From NCBI GenBank assembly GCA_937904535.1, contig CALELC010000220.1:1-24901 (forward strand): a DNA stretch of 24,901 nt. Direction: 5' to 3'. The DNA comes from an uncultured Planctomycetaceae bacterium (lineage in GTDB: Bacteria > Planctomycetota > Planctomycetia > Pirellulales > Pirellulaceae). This document shows, one piece after another, positions 8,995-17,314 of the stretch. Position numbers and translations under genes: made by a program. The notes below the pieces were generated by a model. It was given only the letters and a program-made list of their open reading frames with translations. It had not been told where the DNA came from and made no database searches. Numbering within the stretch: position 1 is the stretch's first letter; each line of letters starts with the position of its first letter.

Positions 8995-9297
8995 TCAAAA
9001 TAGCTTGAGATCGATATCCTTGAACTGGACGAACATCGGCTCGCCCGCGCAGAGATGCAGGCCGAGGATGCCGCGGAGGTCGAAGTGACCCTCCTCCTGG
9101 TCGATCAGTTCCGTGCTCTGGACGCCGTAGATCGCTCCATCGCGGACCGACCAATAGGACATGTCGAGGGCCTTCCAGCCGCTCAGGGTTTCGCCATCGA
9201 AGATGCGCTCGAAGCCATCCTCGGCATGGACGTTCGTTGGAAGCGCAGTGAACAAGCAGAGTACAAAGAACGCTCGAGACAACTTGAAGGTCAACAC
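8995..9297 (-). CDS. Internally deleted DUF1080 protein, probable remnant
   Basis: A 100-residue open frame with a clear signal peptide (residues 1-25, ending NVHA before EDG). The start of a DUF1080 domain follows (GFERIFDGETLSGWKALDMS, then YWSVRDGAIYG) and then, directly, the normal end of that domain (ELIDQEEGHFDLRGILGLHL, then CAGEPMFVQFKDIDLKLF). Full-length DUF1080 domains have about 180-220 residues; here about 100 residues of the central jelly roll, including the NSGI.YR region, are missing in frame at about residues 62-66. It lies 33 bases upstream of the phosphorylase gene on the same strand, so it heads that unit. I expect no hydrolase activity. It may be a decaying gene still translated or a small secreted protein in its own right. 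Confidence 0.7.
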   Translation of the reverse strand: MLTFKLSRAFFVLCLFTALPTNVHAEDGFERIFDGETLSGWKALDMSYWSVRDGAIYGVQSTELIDQEEGHFDLRGILGLHLCAGEPMFVQFKDIDLKLF

Positions 9298-9958
9298 GAT
9301 GTCAGGTTCCGGCGGCAGGTTCGATTCGGTGGGATAGATGCCGGGACCAGTTCATTGCCCGTATCCTCGGATGATCGTCCCCTCCGGTTTGACTGGCGTC
9401 AAGAAAAGCATGGGTGGGTGCCATCGGTGCCCAGGCTGGTAAAACGTACCGGACGGGCGGCGACCTGTGATGGTTGAACGCCACGCTTCTATCCGAACCT
9501 CAGACGAGAGACTCGCTTGACCGAGCCGCCGTGGCTCCCTACCATAGAGGGTGGCTTGGTTAGCATATTAGAATGGATTGGTTGCTGATGGTTGGGCGGC
9601 ATTGCCGCATGAGGACATGCATGTAGGTCAATAGATGGCAACATGTCCCGAGAATGCCCATGATCTCATGGACCAGTAGCAATGACCTAGGCGATCTAAG
9701 TACGTTCTTATAGCGTCCAGCTACTGCGATCGAAGCGAATTGAAATAGCGTGTGAAAGTCGAGAGGTTGTTGGCTTTTACCGCCGGTGGTGTCGCTCGAC
9801 GCTTGTCATTTTCGGGGCACCAAGGGCGCCCTGGTGTATTGCTGATAGCGTTTACTACCTTAATCGACGGGAAAGCTCGGGTAGCCGGTTGCTGATGCTC
9901 GCTCGTGATTCGCTCCCAGTAATAGCGGCTGTTCGATAACTCGAATCAAGTATTTCCT
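9298..9958. other. Gene-poor divergent region
   Basis: These 661 bases lie between the minus-strand DUF1080 remnant and the plus-strand anchored protein. I find no coding frame with plausible composition and no RNA gene. An inverted repeat GGACATG (9613-9619) and CATGTCC (9642-9648) flanks about 22 bases. Both flanking promoters must be here, but I cannot place them. The base composition looks more AT-rich than the neighbouring genes, which suits decayed DNA. Confidence 0.5.
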
Positions 9959-10690
9959 ATGTTTTTGCGTGCCTTGACGGTGTTGGTTTTAGCGATTTCT
10001 CTCCCGTCGTTTGTGACTGCTCAGTCATGGACGTCGCCTGACGGCTTCCTGTCCGTAACGCCGCCAGATGCGAATGCGTTCCAAACCGTGCCGACACCAC
10101 CCCCGCCATTCATTGGGCTATGGGTGTCGAATGACCAGTCAATGAGGTTTGGCGTCATGAAAACGCAAGTTCCAGCGACTGTAGAACTCGTGCAATCTTC
10201 AGTTGAACAAGGCCTTGCCGAAGAGATTGGTGGCACCGTTACTCGCTTGCCGACGCGGGAAGTGTCCGGCTATGAAGTCTGGAGCATGAAAGCCGAGGGG
10301 GCGTCTGTTGCAATTACTCAGGCGATGGTCCGGAGCGATGGTGGTATTTACAAAGTGTTGGCTGCGACCGGGGAAGGTGCCGCCGACAATGAAGCGGTCA
10401 CTCGGTTTATCAGCTCACTGTCGATCGCCGATCAAACAAATACGCAGACACCAAAGGATGCTGTCGCTGAACGTCTCGAACGTTCTCGGCGTGAGCGAGA
10501 AGTTGGGCGCGCCGAACGTGCAGAGCGTGCTGCACAGTTTAACCGGCCTCAGTCGCAGCAACCCGTCCAGCAATTTGATGAAGGTGTTGATCTTCACAAA
10601 CTATCAAAAAGTATTGGCGGTGCGGGAGCCCTAATTGCAATTGGGTTAGTGGTTTATTCGGTAATGCGTGGCAAGAAGGGCCGTTCCTAG
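9959..10690 (+). CDS. Secreted, single-pass membrane-anchored protein of unknown function
   Basis: A 243-residue protein. Residues 1-21 form a signal peptide ending FVTA before QSW. Residues 24-155 form a single extracytoplasmic domain beginning with SPDGFLSVTPPD and containing GYEVWSMKAEGASVAITQAM and GGIYKVLAATGEG; this resembles small 'lipoprotein-like' beta-rich domains that score how a variable exceeds a threshold, but I do not recognise a family. Residues 165-200 are a highly charged helix (ERLERSRREREVGRAERAER), probably coiled. A membrane segment follows at about 219-236 (GGAGALIAIGLVVYSVM) with a basic tail RGKKGRS, giving type I topology. The start is the ATG at 9959 with no strong ribosome-binding site. 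Gene-poor DNA flanks it on both sides and its codon use looks less GC-rich than its neighbours. Confidence 0.8.
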   Translation: MFLRALTVLVLAISLPSFVTAQSWTSPDGFLSVTPPDANAFQTVPTPPPPFIGLWVSNDQSMRFGVMKTQVPATVELVQSSVEQGLAEEIGGTVTRLPTREVSGYEVWSMKAEGASVAITQAMVRSDGGIYKVLAATGEGAADNEAVTRFISSLSIADQTNTQTPKDAVAERLERSRREREVGRAERAERAAQFNRPQSQQPVQQFDEGVDLHKLSKSIGGAGALIAIGLVVYSVMRGKKGRS

Positions 10691-11024
10691 CTGCGGCAGC
10701 ACTTCGCCGACCTGAGAAGCCGATGCAATCTCTACAACGGCGCAAACATAGTATCATGATTCGCGAGTTTGTTGCGGTCCGCCTGCTAGATACTCATCTC
10801 AATCTTCTGGCACAACTTTTCGGCGGATTGGCCTCCAGGTACACCGGCGCTTCGTCGGCCGTGTGATCGATAGGTTGAAAGCAAGAGTCTAGAGGCGACG
10901 GGAACCGTCCTTCAGCCAGGCCGCTCTAATCGGCTTGGTGTTCTTCGTAACCACACCATCTGGCCTGCGGCGGCAGACGGTGCTGCAGCGAATTGCGAGC
11001 GATCTATCGGCAAATGAAGGGGGA
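10691..11024. other. Convergent intergenic region without genes
   Basis: Between the anchored protein (plus) and the second phosphorylase (minus). No credible coding frame. A modest hairpin, CCAGGCCG (10916-10923) with CGGCTTGG (10931-10938) and one G-U pair, has a short T-containing stretch after it on the plus strand; it may serve as a terminator but is weak. Confidence 0.4.
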
Positions 11025-11864
11025 TCAGGCGATGCGCACCGTCGCCGACTCGGCGACGATGCCGCGGACGAGCTGCCGCAGTCGCGGCTCGGCTTCGTTG
11101 GCAACGCGGATGATCTCTTCGACGTTTGCCGGCTTCAAGGCGTCGGGCAGGCACATGTCGGTCACCACCGATAGTCCAATCACCTTCAAACCGCAGTGCA
11201 CCGCGACGATCGTCTCAGGCACCGTGCTCATCCCAACCACGTCGGCGCCGATCATTCGCAGGAACCGGTACTCGGCGCGGGTTTCCAGGTTCGGGCCGGC
11301 GACCGCGACGAACACTCCTTTGTGAGCTTCGATCTGGTGCTGCCGGGCGATCGCGATCACACGGTCGATCCACTGCTGGTTGTAGGGCTCGCTCATGTCG
11401 GGAAAACGGGGGCCGAGCCGATCGTCGTTGATCCCGATCAGCGGGTTGTCGCCCATCAAGTTGATCTGGTCTTCGATCACCATGATGTCGCCGGACCGGA
11501 AATACGGATTCAGCCCGCCGCAGGCATTGGAGAGAACCAGCAGCTCGGCCCCGAGTGAGCGAAACACGCGGATCGGCAGCGTGATCTGCTTGAGCGGGTA
11601 GCCCTCGTACATGTGGAACCGGCCTTCCATGGCGACCAGCGGCACGCCGCCCATCGTCCCACACACCAGCCGACCACGATGGCTGGTGGCGGTTGATTGG
11701 GGGAAGTGCGGGATTTCGCCGTAGGGAATCGCTGCTTCCACCTCGATGTCGTCGACCAGCCCGCCGAGGCCCGTACCCAACACCACGGCCACTGTCGGAG
11801 TTCGGTCCCAATGGCGTTTGATGACTTCTTGGGCGTCACGGATTTTGTCGTAGAGGTCGAGCAT
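11025..11864 (-). CDS. Purine nucleoside phosphorylase family protein with MTA-phosphorylase-like pocket residues
   Basis: A 279-residue member of the trimeric PNP/MTAP family, starting at the ATG at 11864. Motifs in order: VVLGTGLGGLVDD, SHRGRLVCG, MEGRFHMYEGYPLKQIT, SNACGGLNPYFRSGDIMVI, AGPNLETRAEYR, GMSTVPETIVAVHCGL and VVTDMCLP. The phosphate and ribose sites look intact. Of the three residues that set specificity in human PNP, Glu201 is kept (E194). Asn243 is Asp here (D236) and His257 is Val (V248, in the aligned segment PANVEE). Asp and Val at these places are typical of 5'-methylthioadenosine phosphorylase, which however lacks the Glu. The enzyme may therefore use 6-aminopurine nucleosides such as adenosine or methylthioadenosine. 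The family is certain; the substrate is inferred. It is transcribed alone. Confidence 0.93.
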   Translation of the reverse strand: MLDLYDKIRDAQEVIKRHWDRTPTVAVVLGTGLGGLVDDIEVEAAIPYGEIPHFPQSTATSHRGRLVCGTMGGVPLVAMEGRFHMYEGYPLKQITLPIRVFRSLGAELLVLSNACGGLNPYFRSGDIMVIEDQINLMGDNPLIGINDDRLGPRFPDMSEPYNQQWIDRVIAIARQHQIEAHKGVFVAVAGPNLETRAEYRFLRMIGADVVGMSTVPETIVAVHCGLKVIGLSVVTDMCLPDALKPANVEEIIRVANEAEPRLRQLVRGIVAESATVRIA

Positions 11865-12276
11865 GTTGGTCGGACCGCGTGAGGTGAAGAACGAAAGGGC
11901 AGGTGCAAGCTGCCAGAATCGGCAGGTAAACGATACTCAGCGATCGCCAGGTGGTCACTAGCGGGGACTGCCTCCCAGTCGCGAGTGGTGCGAGTGGCCC
12001 GAGCCCGCGCAGAGCGTCTCCGACCGGAGCGCGATCGCCCAGGTTGCCGCCGGGCTACCAGCGACGCTACCGCTCGAAACAGCCCGGCGATTAAGTGCGG
12101 CGCGGGTTTTGAACCTTTGCGGTCTGTAGGGGCAGCGGTACACTGAAGCGGGCATTCTGCCCATCCGCTCCCCGTTTGACGATGGCTTCACTGGGTTGGA
12201 AGTGGCTGGACACACCTCATTTGTCATCAGTGACGTAACTCAGCGCGCTTCACTGTCGTCTGGAAAGGCTCGGTTC
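11865..12276. other. Divergent intergenic region upstream of the TPR-ExbB-ExbD operon
   Basis: Holds the promoters of the second phosphorylase (minus) and of the four-gene envelope operon (plus). A weak sigma-70-like pair, TTGCGG (12117-12122) and TACACT (12139-12144) with a 16-base spacer, could drive the operon. A short hairpin GGGCA-TTC-TGCCC follows at 12150-12162. The reading frame of the TPR gene is open back to an ATG at 12196, but the better start is 12277, so this region is probably untranslated. Confidence 0.4.
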
Positions 12277-15200
12277 ATGGAACAAACTGGTGTCCGGGTG
12301 CTGCTTCGCTCGGGAGTTGGCTGCCTGCGGTTGACCTGTGCAGTTTGGATGTTGCTGGCGGGCTCGTTGATTGCGGTCACCCCCAGTGCTGGCCAAGAGG
12401 CAACCGAAAATGAACAAGCGATGGCTGCCTACGCTGATGCCGCCAACTTCCAAACCAACGGTGCGATCGAACTGGCGATCGAGGCCTGGAAGAAGTATCT
12501 CGAAACCTACCCCAATGAGCCGCTGGTTGCCAAAGCCTGGCATTACTTAGGCGTGTGCTACATGCAGCAGGCCCAGCCGGATTACATCTTGGCGGCTCAG
12601 GCGTTTGCGCAGGCGGTCAAAGATCCGCAATCCGAGCTCCGCGAAGAGAGCTTGGTCAACCTTGGCTGGTGCCAGTTCGCCGCCGCCGGTCAGCAAGAGC
12701 AGCCCGATGAACCACGGCTCAAAGAGGCACTGGCGGCGTTCAAAACGCTGATTAAAGAAAAGCCGAACAGCAAATACCTGGACCGGGCGTTGTTCTACGC
12801 TGGCGAATCGGCCTACGCGCTGGGGCAGCCGCGCGAAGCGGTGGCCTATTACGACAAGCTGCTCGGATTAGAAGCGAGCAAAGAGTCGCCGCTGAGGTGC
12901 GACACGTTTTACGCTCGCGGGATCGCGCTGGAGGATCTGCAGCGGTATGACGATGCGATGGCGTCTTACCGGCAACTGCTCGAAGGCTGCCAAGACGATC
13001 GGCTAATCATCGACGCCCGCATTCGCATGGGCGATGCGAGCATCACGTACAACCGGTTTGACGAAGCGATTGCGCAATTTACCGAGGTGGCCAAGGTCGA
13101 TGGCCCGGATCGCCCCTACGCGCTGCTGCGGCAGGCGTTTGCACTGGTGCAAGCCAACCGGGCCGGCGAGGCGGCAACGGTCTATGAGCGGCTGGTTCAG
13201 GATTTTCCGGATTCGCCCTACGCTGCCGCGGCCGTGCTCGCTTCGGCACAAGCGGCTTATCGGGCCGGAGATCTGGCGGCTGCCGCGAAGCGGTTTGAAC
13301 GTGTGCTGGGGCAAAACGATCCAGCCGCGGCGACCGAAGCCGCCCACTGGTTGGCGATGATCTCACTGCGCAATGGCGATCCGGCTGCGGCCGCTGCAAT
13401 CGCCCAGCGGCAAATTGACGCCGGACCGGTCGGGCCCTACGCCGCGACGCTGCGGATGGACTTGGCCGAAGCAACCATGCTGCTCCCCGGCAAAACCGCC
13501 GCAGCGATGGAATTGTTTCGCTCGCTGTACACCTCCAATCCGCAAGCTCCCGAAGCGCCGCGGGCGCTGTACAACGCTGCCTTCGCTGCGATGCAGCTGG
13601 GCCAGTATGACCAGGCAGTGAAGTGGGCTGGCGAGTTTCAGTCGCAATTTAAATCCGATCCACTGCTGGCTGACGTGCAGTACATCAGCGCTGAGTCGCA
13701 GTTGATGTCGGGGGCGGCTGGCGAAGCTGCTGAAGTGTACCTGCGACTGCTTGACGAGCCCTCGTCGGCCGACAAGATGCAGCGTCCGCTGTGGGTGCTC
13801 CGGGCCGCTACTGCTCTCTCGGTTGCCGGTCAGCACGAGGCAGCGATTAAACTGCTCGAAAAGAATCGCAGCGGTATGGCTGACCCCAATCAGCAGGCCG
13901 AAGCGAGCTTCTTGATCGGCACGATTCATCTGGGGCAGGGACGCGGCGAGGCGGCGATTCAGCCGCTGCAGCAGGCTTTGGCGGCGGCACCGAATTGGCC
14001 GCGCGCCGACGAAGCCAACTTGCAGCTGGGGCAAGCGTACTTGCTCACGGGTGACACCGGAAAAGCCGCCGAAGTCTGGGACGGGATCGTCAAACGCTCG
14101 GCCAACAGTCCGCGCGGCGATCAGGCTCTGTATCGCTTGGCGCAGTTGTCGGCGCGCGAGGGTAAACATCAACAGGCCGCCGCCCAGTTCGAACGGTTGC
14201 TGCAGTCGGGACGCGATCCGTTGCTGACCCCCTTCGCCTTGTACGGCCGCGGCTGGAACTTGATGCGAGCGGACCAACCAGCCGAAGCGCTGGCGGCACT
14301 GGACCGTTTGATTGACGAGCACGCGGAGCACCCAATTGCCAACGACGCGAAGCTCGCTCGTGGGATGTGTCTGCGGGCGCTCGATCAGCTAGACGCGGCG
14401 GCGGAGGTTTTACTGGCTTACCTCGCGGGTGAGCCTCAGGGCGCAAGTCTCGGACATGCGCTGTATGAGTTGGCGCTGATTGATCAGGACCAAGATCGTC
14501 CCGCAGAAGCGGCCAAGCGGCTGGAACAACTCGTTGCCGCCGTTCCGAACTACCCGCTGATGGAAAAGGTGCTGTACGAGTGGGCCTGGTCGCTGAAAGA
14601 AAGCGGTCAGGAAGACGCAGCGCAGCAGCGATTCCAGCAGTTGATCGATCAGTATCCGCAAGATCCGCTTACCGCCGAAGCTTACTATTTCATCGGCCAG
14701 CGGCATTATGGTCAGGAAGCTTGGGAAACGGCCGCGGAGCATTATGCCGCTGCTGCGGCGGCAGCGACCGCAGCGGAACTGCGAGAAAAATCGCTCTATC
14801 GCCAGGGCTGGTCTTATTATCAAGCCGCTGATTATGAGCGTGCGGTCGAAGTGTTTGCGGCGCAGGCAAAAGAGTTTTCGGAGGGGCAGTTTTTGCCCGA
14901 CGCGCTGTTGATGATCGGCGAAAGCTACTTTAGGCAGTCCCAGTATGAACCGGCTGCGGAGGCTTACCGAGTCGCACGAGAGCGAATTGTCAAGCAGAAC
15001 GAAACCCAGCAGCAGTTTACCAGCGTAGCGGATCGGCAGATCCGTGAGTTGGTGTTTTTGCACGGCGGGCAGAGCCTTGTCCAACTTAAGGAGTATGAGG
15101 CTGCGAAAGGTTGGTTTGAGGAACTGGAGCAGCGCTTTCCGGAATCTCAGTACTTGCCACAGGCGCGTTATGAGACTGCATTTGCTTTGCAGCAATCAGG

Positions 15201-15633
15201 GCAGGACGATGAGGCGCTGAAGCTGTATGAACAAGTCGCGGCGGAACAGCGCAATGAACTCGGAGCGAGATCGCGGTTCATGATGGGCGAGATCTATTTT
15301 GGTCGCCGCGATCTGGCTAAAGCGATTCCCGAGTTCCAGCGGGTGATGTATGGCTATGGAGCCGAGCGGGCACCCGAAGCGGTGCGGAACTGGCAAGCCA
15401 AGAGCGGCTATGAAGCCGGGCGTTGTGCGGAATTGATGATCGAGCAGGCGAGCACGCCGGATCGCCGGCAAAAGTCGACCGAAATCGCGATGCAGTTCTT
15501 CCAGTACGTCGTCGACAAGCACCCCAAGCATGAACTGGCGGCAATGGGACAGGAGCGACTGGAGGCACTTAAACGCCAGCCGGCAGGGGCTTCCAAGCCG
15601 GCGAATCAAAATCCGTTGCGGACAGGACGCTAG
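12277..15633 (+). CDS. Large secreted tetratricopeptide-repeat protein
   Basis: A 1118-residue protein. The ATG at 12277 is preceded by GGAAAGG eight bases upstream; the ATG at 12196 gives an N-terminal extension that does not look like part of a signal peptide. Residues 1-40 form the signal sequence (VWMLLAGSLIAVTPSAGQ), so it is exported. The rest is a near-continuous run of TPR-like helical hairpins from about residue 45 to 1085, for example AIEAWKKYLETYPNEPLVAK, AVAYYDKLLG, AATVYERLVQDFPDSPYAAA, AVEVFAAQAKEFSEGQFLPD and AIPEFQRVMYGYG. Many match the YbgF/CpoB and BamD-like pattern with a Pro after the second helix. The protein is a scaffold, not an enzyme. Its stop codon abuts the ATG of the ExbB-type gene with no gap, implying co-translation. 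YbgF/CpoB is a TPR protein that partners the Tol-Pal motor, which fits this context. Confidence 0.9.
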   Translation: MEQTGVRVLLRSGVGCLRLTCAVWMLLAGSLIAVTPSAGQEATENEQAMAAYADAANFQTNGAIELAIEAWKKYLETYPNEPLVAKAWHYLGVCYMQQAQPDYILAAQAFAQAVKDPQSELREESLVNLGWCQFAAAGQQEQPDEPRLKEALAAFKTLIKEKPNSKYLDRALFYAGESAYALGQPREAVAYYDKLLGLEASKESPLRCDTFYARGIALEDLQRYDDAMASYRQLLEGCQDDRLIIDARIRMGDASITYNRFDEAIAQFTEVAKVDGPDRPYALLRQAFALVQANRAGEAATVYERLVQDFPDSPYAAAAVLASAQAAYRAGDLAAAAKRFERVLGQNDPAAATEAAHWLAMISLRNGDPAAAAAIAQRQIDAGPVGPYAATLRMDLAEATMLLPGKTAAAMELFRSLYTSNPQAPEAPRALYNAAFAAMQLGQYDQAVKWAGEFQSQFKSDPLLADVQYISAESQLMSGAAGEAAEVYLRLLDEPSSADKMQRPLWVLRAATALSVAGQHEAAIKLLEKNRSGMADPNQQAEASFLIGTIHLGQGRGEAAIQPLQQALAAAPNWPRADEANLQLGQAYLLTGDTGKAAEVWDGIVKRSANSPRGDQALYRLAQLSAREGKHQQAAAQFERLLQSGRDPLLTPFALYGRGWNLMRADQPAEALAALDRLIDEHAEHPIANDAKLARGMCLRALDQLDAAAEVLLAYLAGEPQGASLGHALYELALIDQDQDRPAEAAKRLEQLVAAVPNYPLMEKVLYEWAWSLKESGQEDAAQQRFQQLIDQYPQDPLTAEAYYFIGQRHYGQEAWETAAEHYAAAAAAATAAELREKSLYRQGWSYYQAADYERAVEVFAAQAKEFSEGQFLPDALLMIGESYFRQSQYEPAAEAYRVARERIVKQNETQQQFTSVADRQIRELVFLHGGQSLVQLKEYEAAKGWFEELEQRFPESQYLPQARYETAFALQQSGQDDEALKLYEQVAAEQRNELGARSRFMMGEIYFGRRDLAKAIPEFQRVMYGYGAERAPEAVRNWQAKSGYEAGRCAELMIEQASTPDRRQKSTEIAMQFFQYVVDKHPKHELAAMGQERLEALKRQPAGASKPANQNPLRTGR

Positions 15634-16749
15634 ATGAAACGCCTTTCCTACGCTGCTTGCTGCGAGCGACCGCCTGTGAACGGGCGACGAGCGGTGTTGT
15701 TCCGCTTGGCAGTGGCACTGTTCGTCTTCGCGGCGGCCAGCGGAAGTTTTCGATCGGCCACCGCTCAGCCTCCTGGGCCAGCCGAGTTGCAACCGGGGCA
15801 GGTCGCTCCGCCGCCTGAGCCGTTCAATCCTGGCGAACCGGAACGCGTGCCGGTGGATGCCGACACCGTTCGTGAACTGCTGGAACCCGATGGTCAATCC
15901 GCGCCGGAACCGGCCGATATCGTGAAGCCATCAGGAATCGATCTGCTGTCGCTGATTACCCGCGGTGGCGGCTTTATGATCCCGATCGGCCTGATGTCGA
16001 TGTTGGTGGTGACATTGGTTGTCGAGCGAATGCTGAAACTTCGCCGCAACCGGTTGATTCCCAAAGGGCTGGTTCGCGAACTGCGAGAACTTTGTGATCC
16101 GATCGATCGCTTCAATCCGACGACGGCGCTCGCGATCTGTCGCGATTACCCCTCGGCGGCCGCGACCACTGTCCAAGCGATGCTGATGCGGACTGGCCAA
16201 ACCCTGGCCGAAATCGAGCGGGCGGCGACGGAAACGGTGCAGCGCGAGGCTGATGACCAGGCGGCTCCAATTCGCTGGCTCAGCCTTTCGGCTGCGGCCA
16301 CGCCGCTGATGGGGCTGCTGGGGACGGTTTGGGGCATGATCATCGCTTTCCATGAGTCGACAACGTTGGCCCCTGACCGCAGCCGCAGTGAACAGTTGAG
16401 CGAAGGGATTTATACGGCCTTGGTGACGACGTTGGCGGGGCTGGTGGTCGCGATTCCTGCGGCGATCTTCGCCCAGTACCTCGAGAACCGTCTGGCGAAG
16501 CATTTTCATCGGATCGAGCGGTTGGCATTTGAGATCGCTCCGGGACTGGCTCGGTTCGTCGGTCGGGCGCGGCTCGACAGCGACGGCACGCTGCGGTCAC
16601 TGAGCCTCAGCGGCCAGAGCGAAGCGAACGGCTCGGTCGCCGAGAGCCCGCCGGTGAGCATTCCGCCGGTGGCCAGTTCACCAGTTCCCGCGGCTCCGCC
16701 GCCAGCGGCTGGTAAAGCGAAAGCCAAAGTCAAGCGAGTGAGCGGCTGA
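15634..16749 (+). CDS. MotA/TolQ/ExbB family proton channel with signal peptide and proline-rich exported region
   Basis: A 371-residue inner-membrane subunit of an energy-transducing complex. A signal sequence (about residues 20-44, ending SATAQ) is followed by a Pro/Glu-rich stretch (45-95), then the TolQ/ExbB core. Its three membrane segments are at about 112-130 (GGFMIPIGLMSMLVVTLVV), 216-240 (LSLSAAATPLMGLLGTVWGM) and 261-283 (TALVTTLAGLVVAIPAAIFA). The pore-lining threonines of ExbB/TolQ have counterparts in ATPLMG (T223) and LVTTLAG (T265/T266). The C-terminal 50 residues are Pro/Ala-rich and end in a basic tail (GKAKAKVKRVSG). In this family proton flow through the channel with an ExbD/TolR partner drives conformational work in the envelope; the next gene encodes that partner. 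The exported N-terminal region is absent from E. coli ExbB. Confidence 0.93.
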   Translation: MKRLSYAACCERPPVNGRRAVLFRLAVALFVFAAASGSFRSATAQPPGPAELQPGQVAPPPEPFNPGEPERVPVDADTVRELLEPDGQSAPEPADIVKPSGIDLLSLITRGGGFMIPIGLMSMLVVTLVVERMLKLRRNRLIPKGLVRELRELCDPIDRFNPTTALAICRDYPSAAATTVQAMLMRTGQTLAEIERAATETVQREADDQAAPIRWLSLSAAATPLMGLLGTVWGMIIAFHESTTLAPDRSRSEQLSEGIYTALVTTLAGLVVAIPAAIFAQYLENRLAKHFHRIERLAFEIAPGLARFVGRARLDSDGTLRSLSLSGQSEANGSVAESPPVSIPPVASSPVPAAPPPAAGKAKAKVKRVSG

Positions 16750-16759
16750 GGAGTTCGCG

Positions 16760-17185
16760 ATGGCCATTTCGATTAAACGTTCGGGTGTGATCGCCAACCT
16801 GAGCCTGACACCGCTGATCGATGTCGTATTTTTGTTGCTGATCTTCTTTCTCGTGACGAGCGAGTTTGAGGAGGAAGAGCGGCATTTGGAGATCGTCTTG
16901 CCGACGGCCACCAGCGCCGCGCCGATGGTGCATCGGCCGCGCGAGATCGTCGTCGACGTCGATGCCGAGGGAGCGATCTACTTGCGTGGGCGGCCGGTGC
17001 GGCCAGAAGAGCTGGAGCGGATCTTGGTGGCGGCCGTGGCGGAGAATCCAGCGAATCAGTCAGTCGTCATTCGGGCGGATCAGGCGACCACGTTTCAGCC
17101 GGTCGTGACGGTGATGGATCTGTGTAATCGAGCAGGAGTGAGCGACTATTCCGTGACCACTCGTGAAGGACCGGCAAGATATTAG
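16760..17185 (+). CDS. ExbD/TolR family biopolymer transport protein
   Basis: A 141-residue protein with the standard ExbD/TolR plan: a short cytoplasmic N-terminus, one membrane helix (about residues 20-42, DVVFLLLIFFLVTSEF) and a periplasmic domain (45-141). The essential membrane aspartate is D21 in LTPLIDVVF, the counterpart of ExbD Asp25, needed for proton coupling. The periplasmic domain shows the family pattern EIVVDVDAEGAIYLRGRPV, SVVIRADQATTFQPVVTVMD and LCNRAGVSDYSVTT. The ATG at 16760 has GAGGAG about seven bases upstream, ten bases after the stop of the ExbB-type gene, so the two are surely co-transcribed and probably form one complex. Confidence 0.95.
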   Translation: MAISIKRSGVIANLSLTPLIDVVFLLLIFFLVTSEFEEEERHLEIVLPTATSAAPMVHRPREIVVDVDAEGAIYLRGRPVRPEELERILVAAVAENPANQSVVIRADQATTFQPVVTVMDLCNRAGVSDYSVTTREGPARY

Positions 17186-17314
17186 TCCGAACCCTCGGTG
17201 GCTCCCGCTGCGACTGCGGTAGCGATTTCCAAAGTCCGCAGCGGCACCGCGGTGCGTGCGCTGCGTGTCGCAATCGCAACCGTGCGTTTCGATTTATGAT
17301 TGAGGAGTGCTTGC

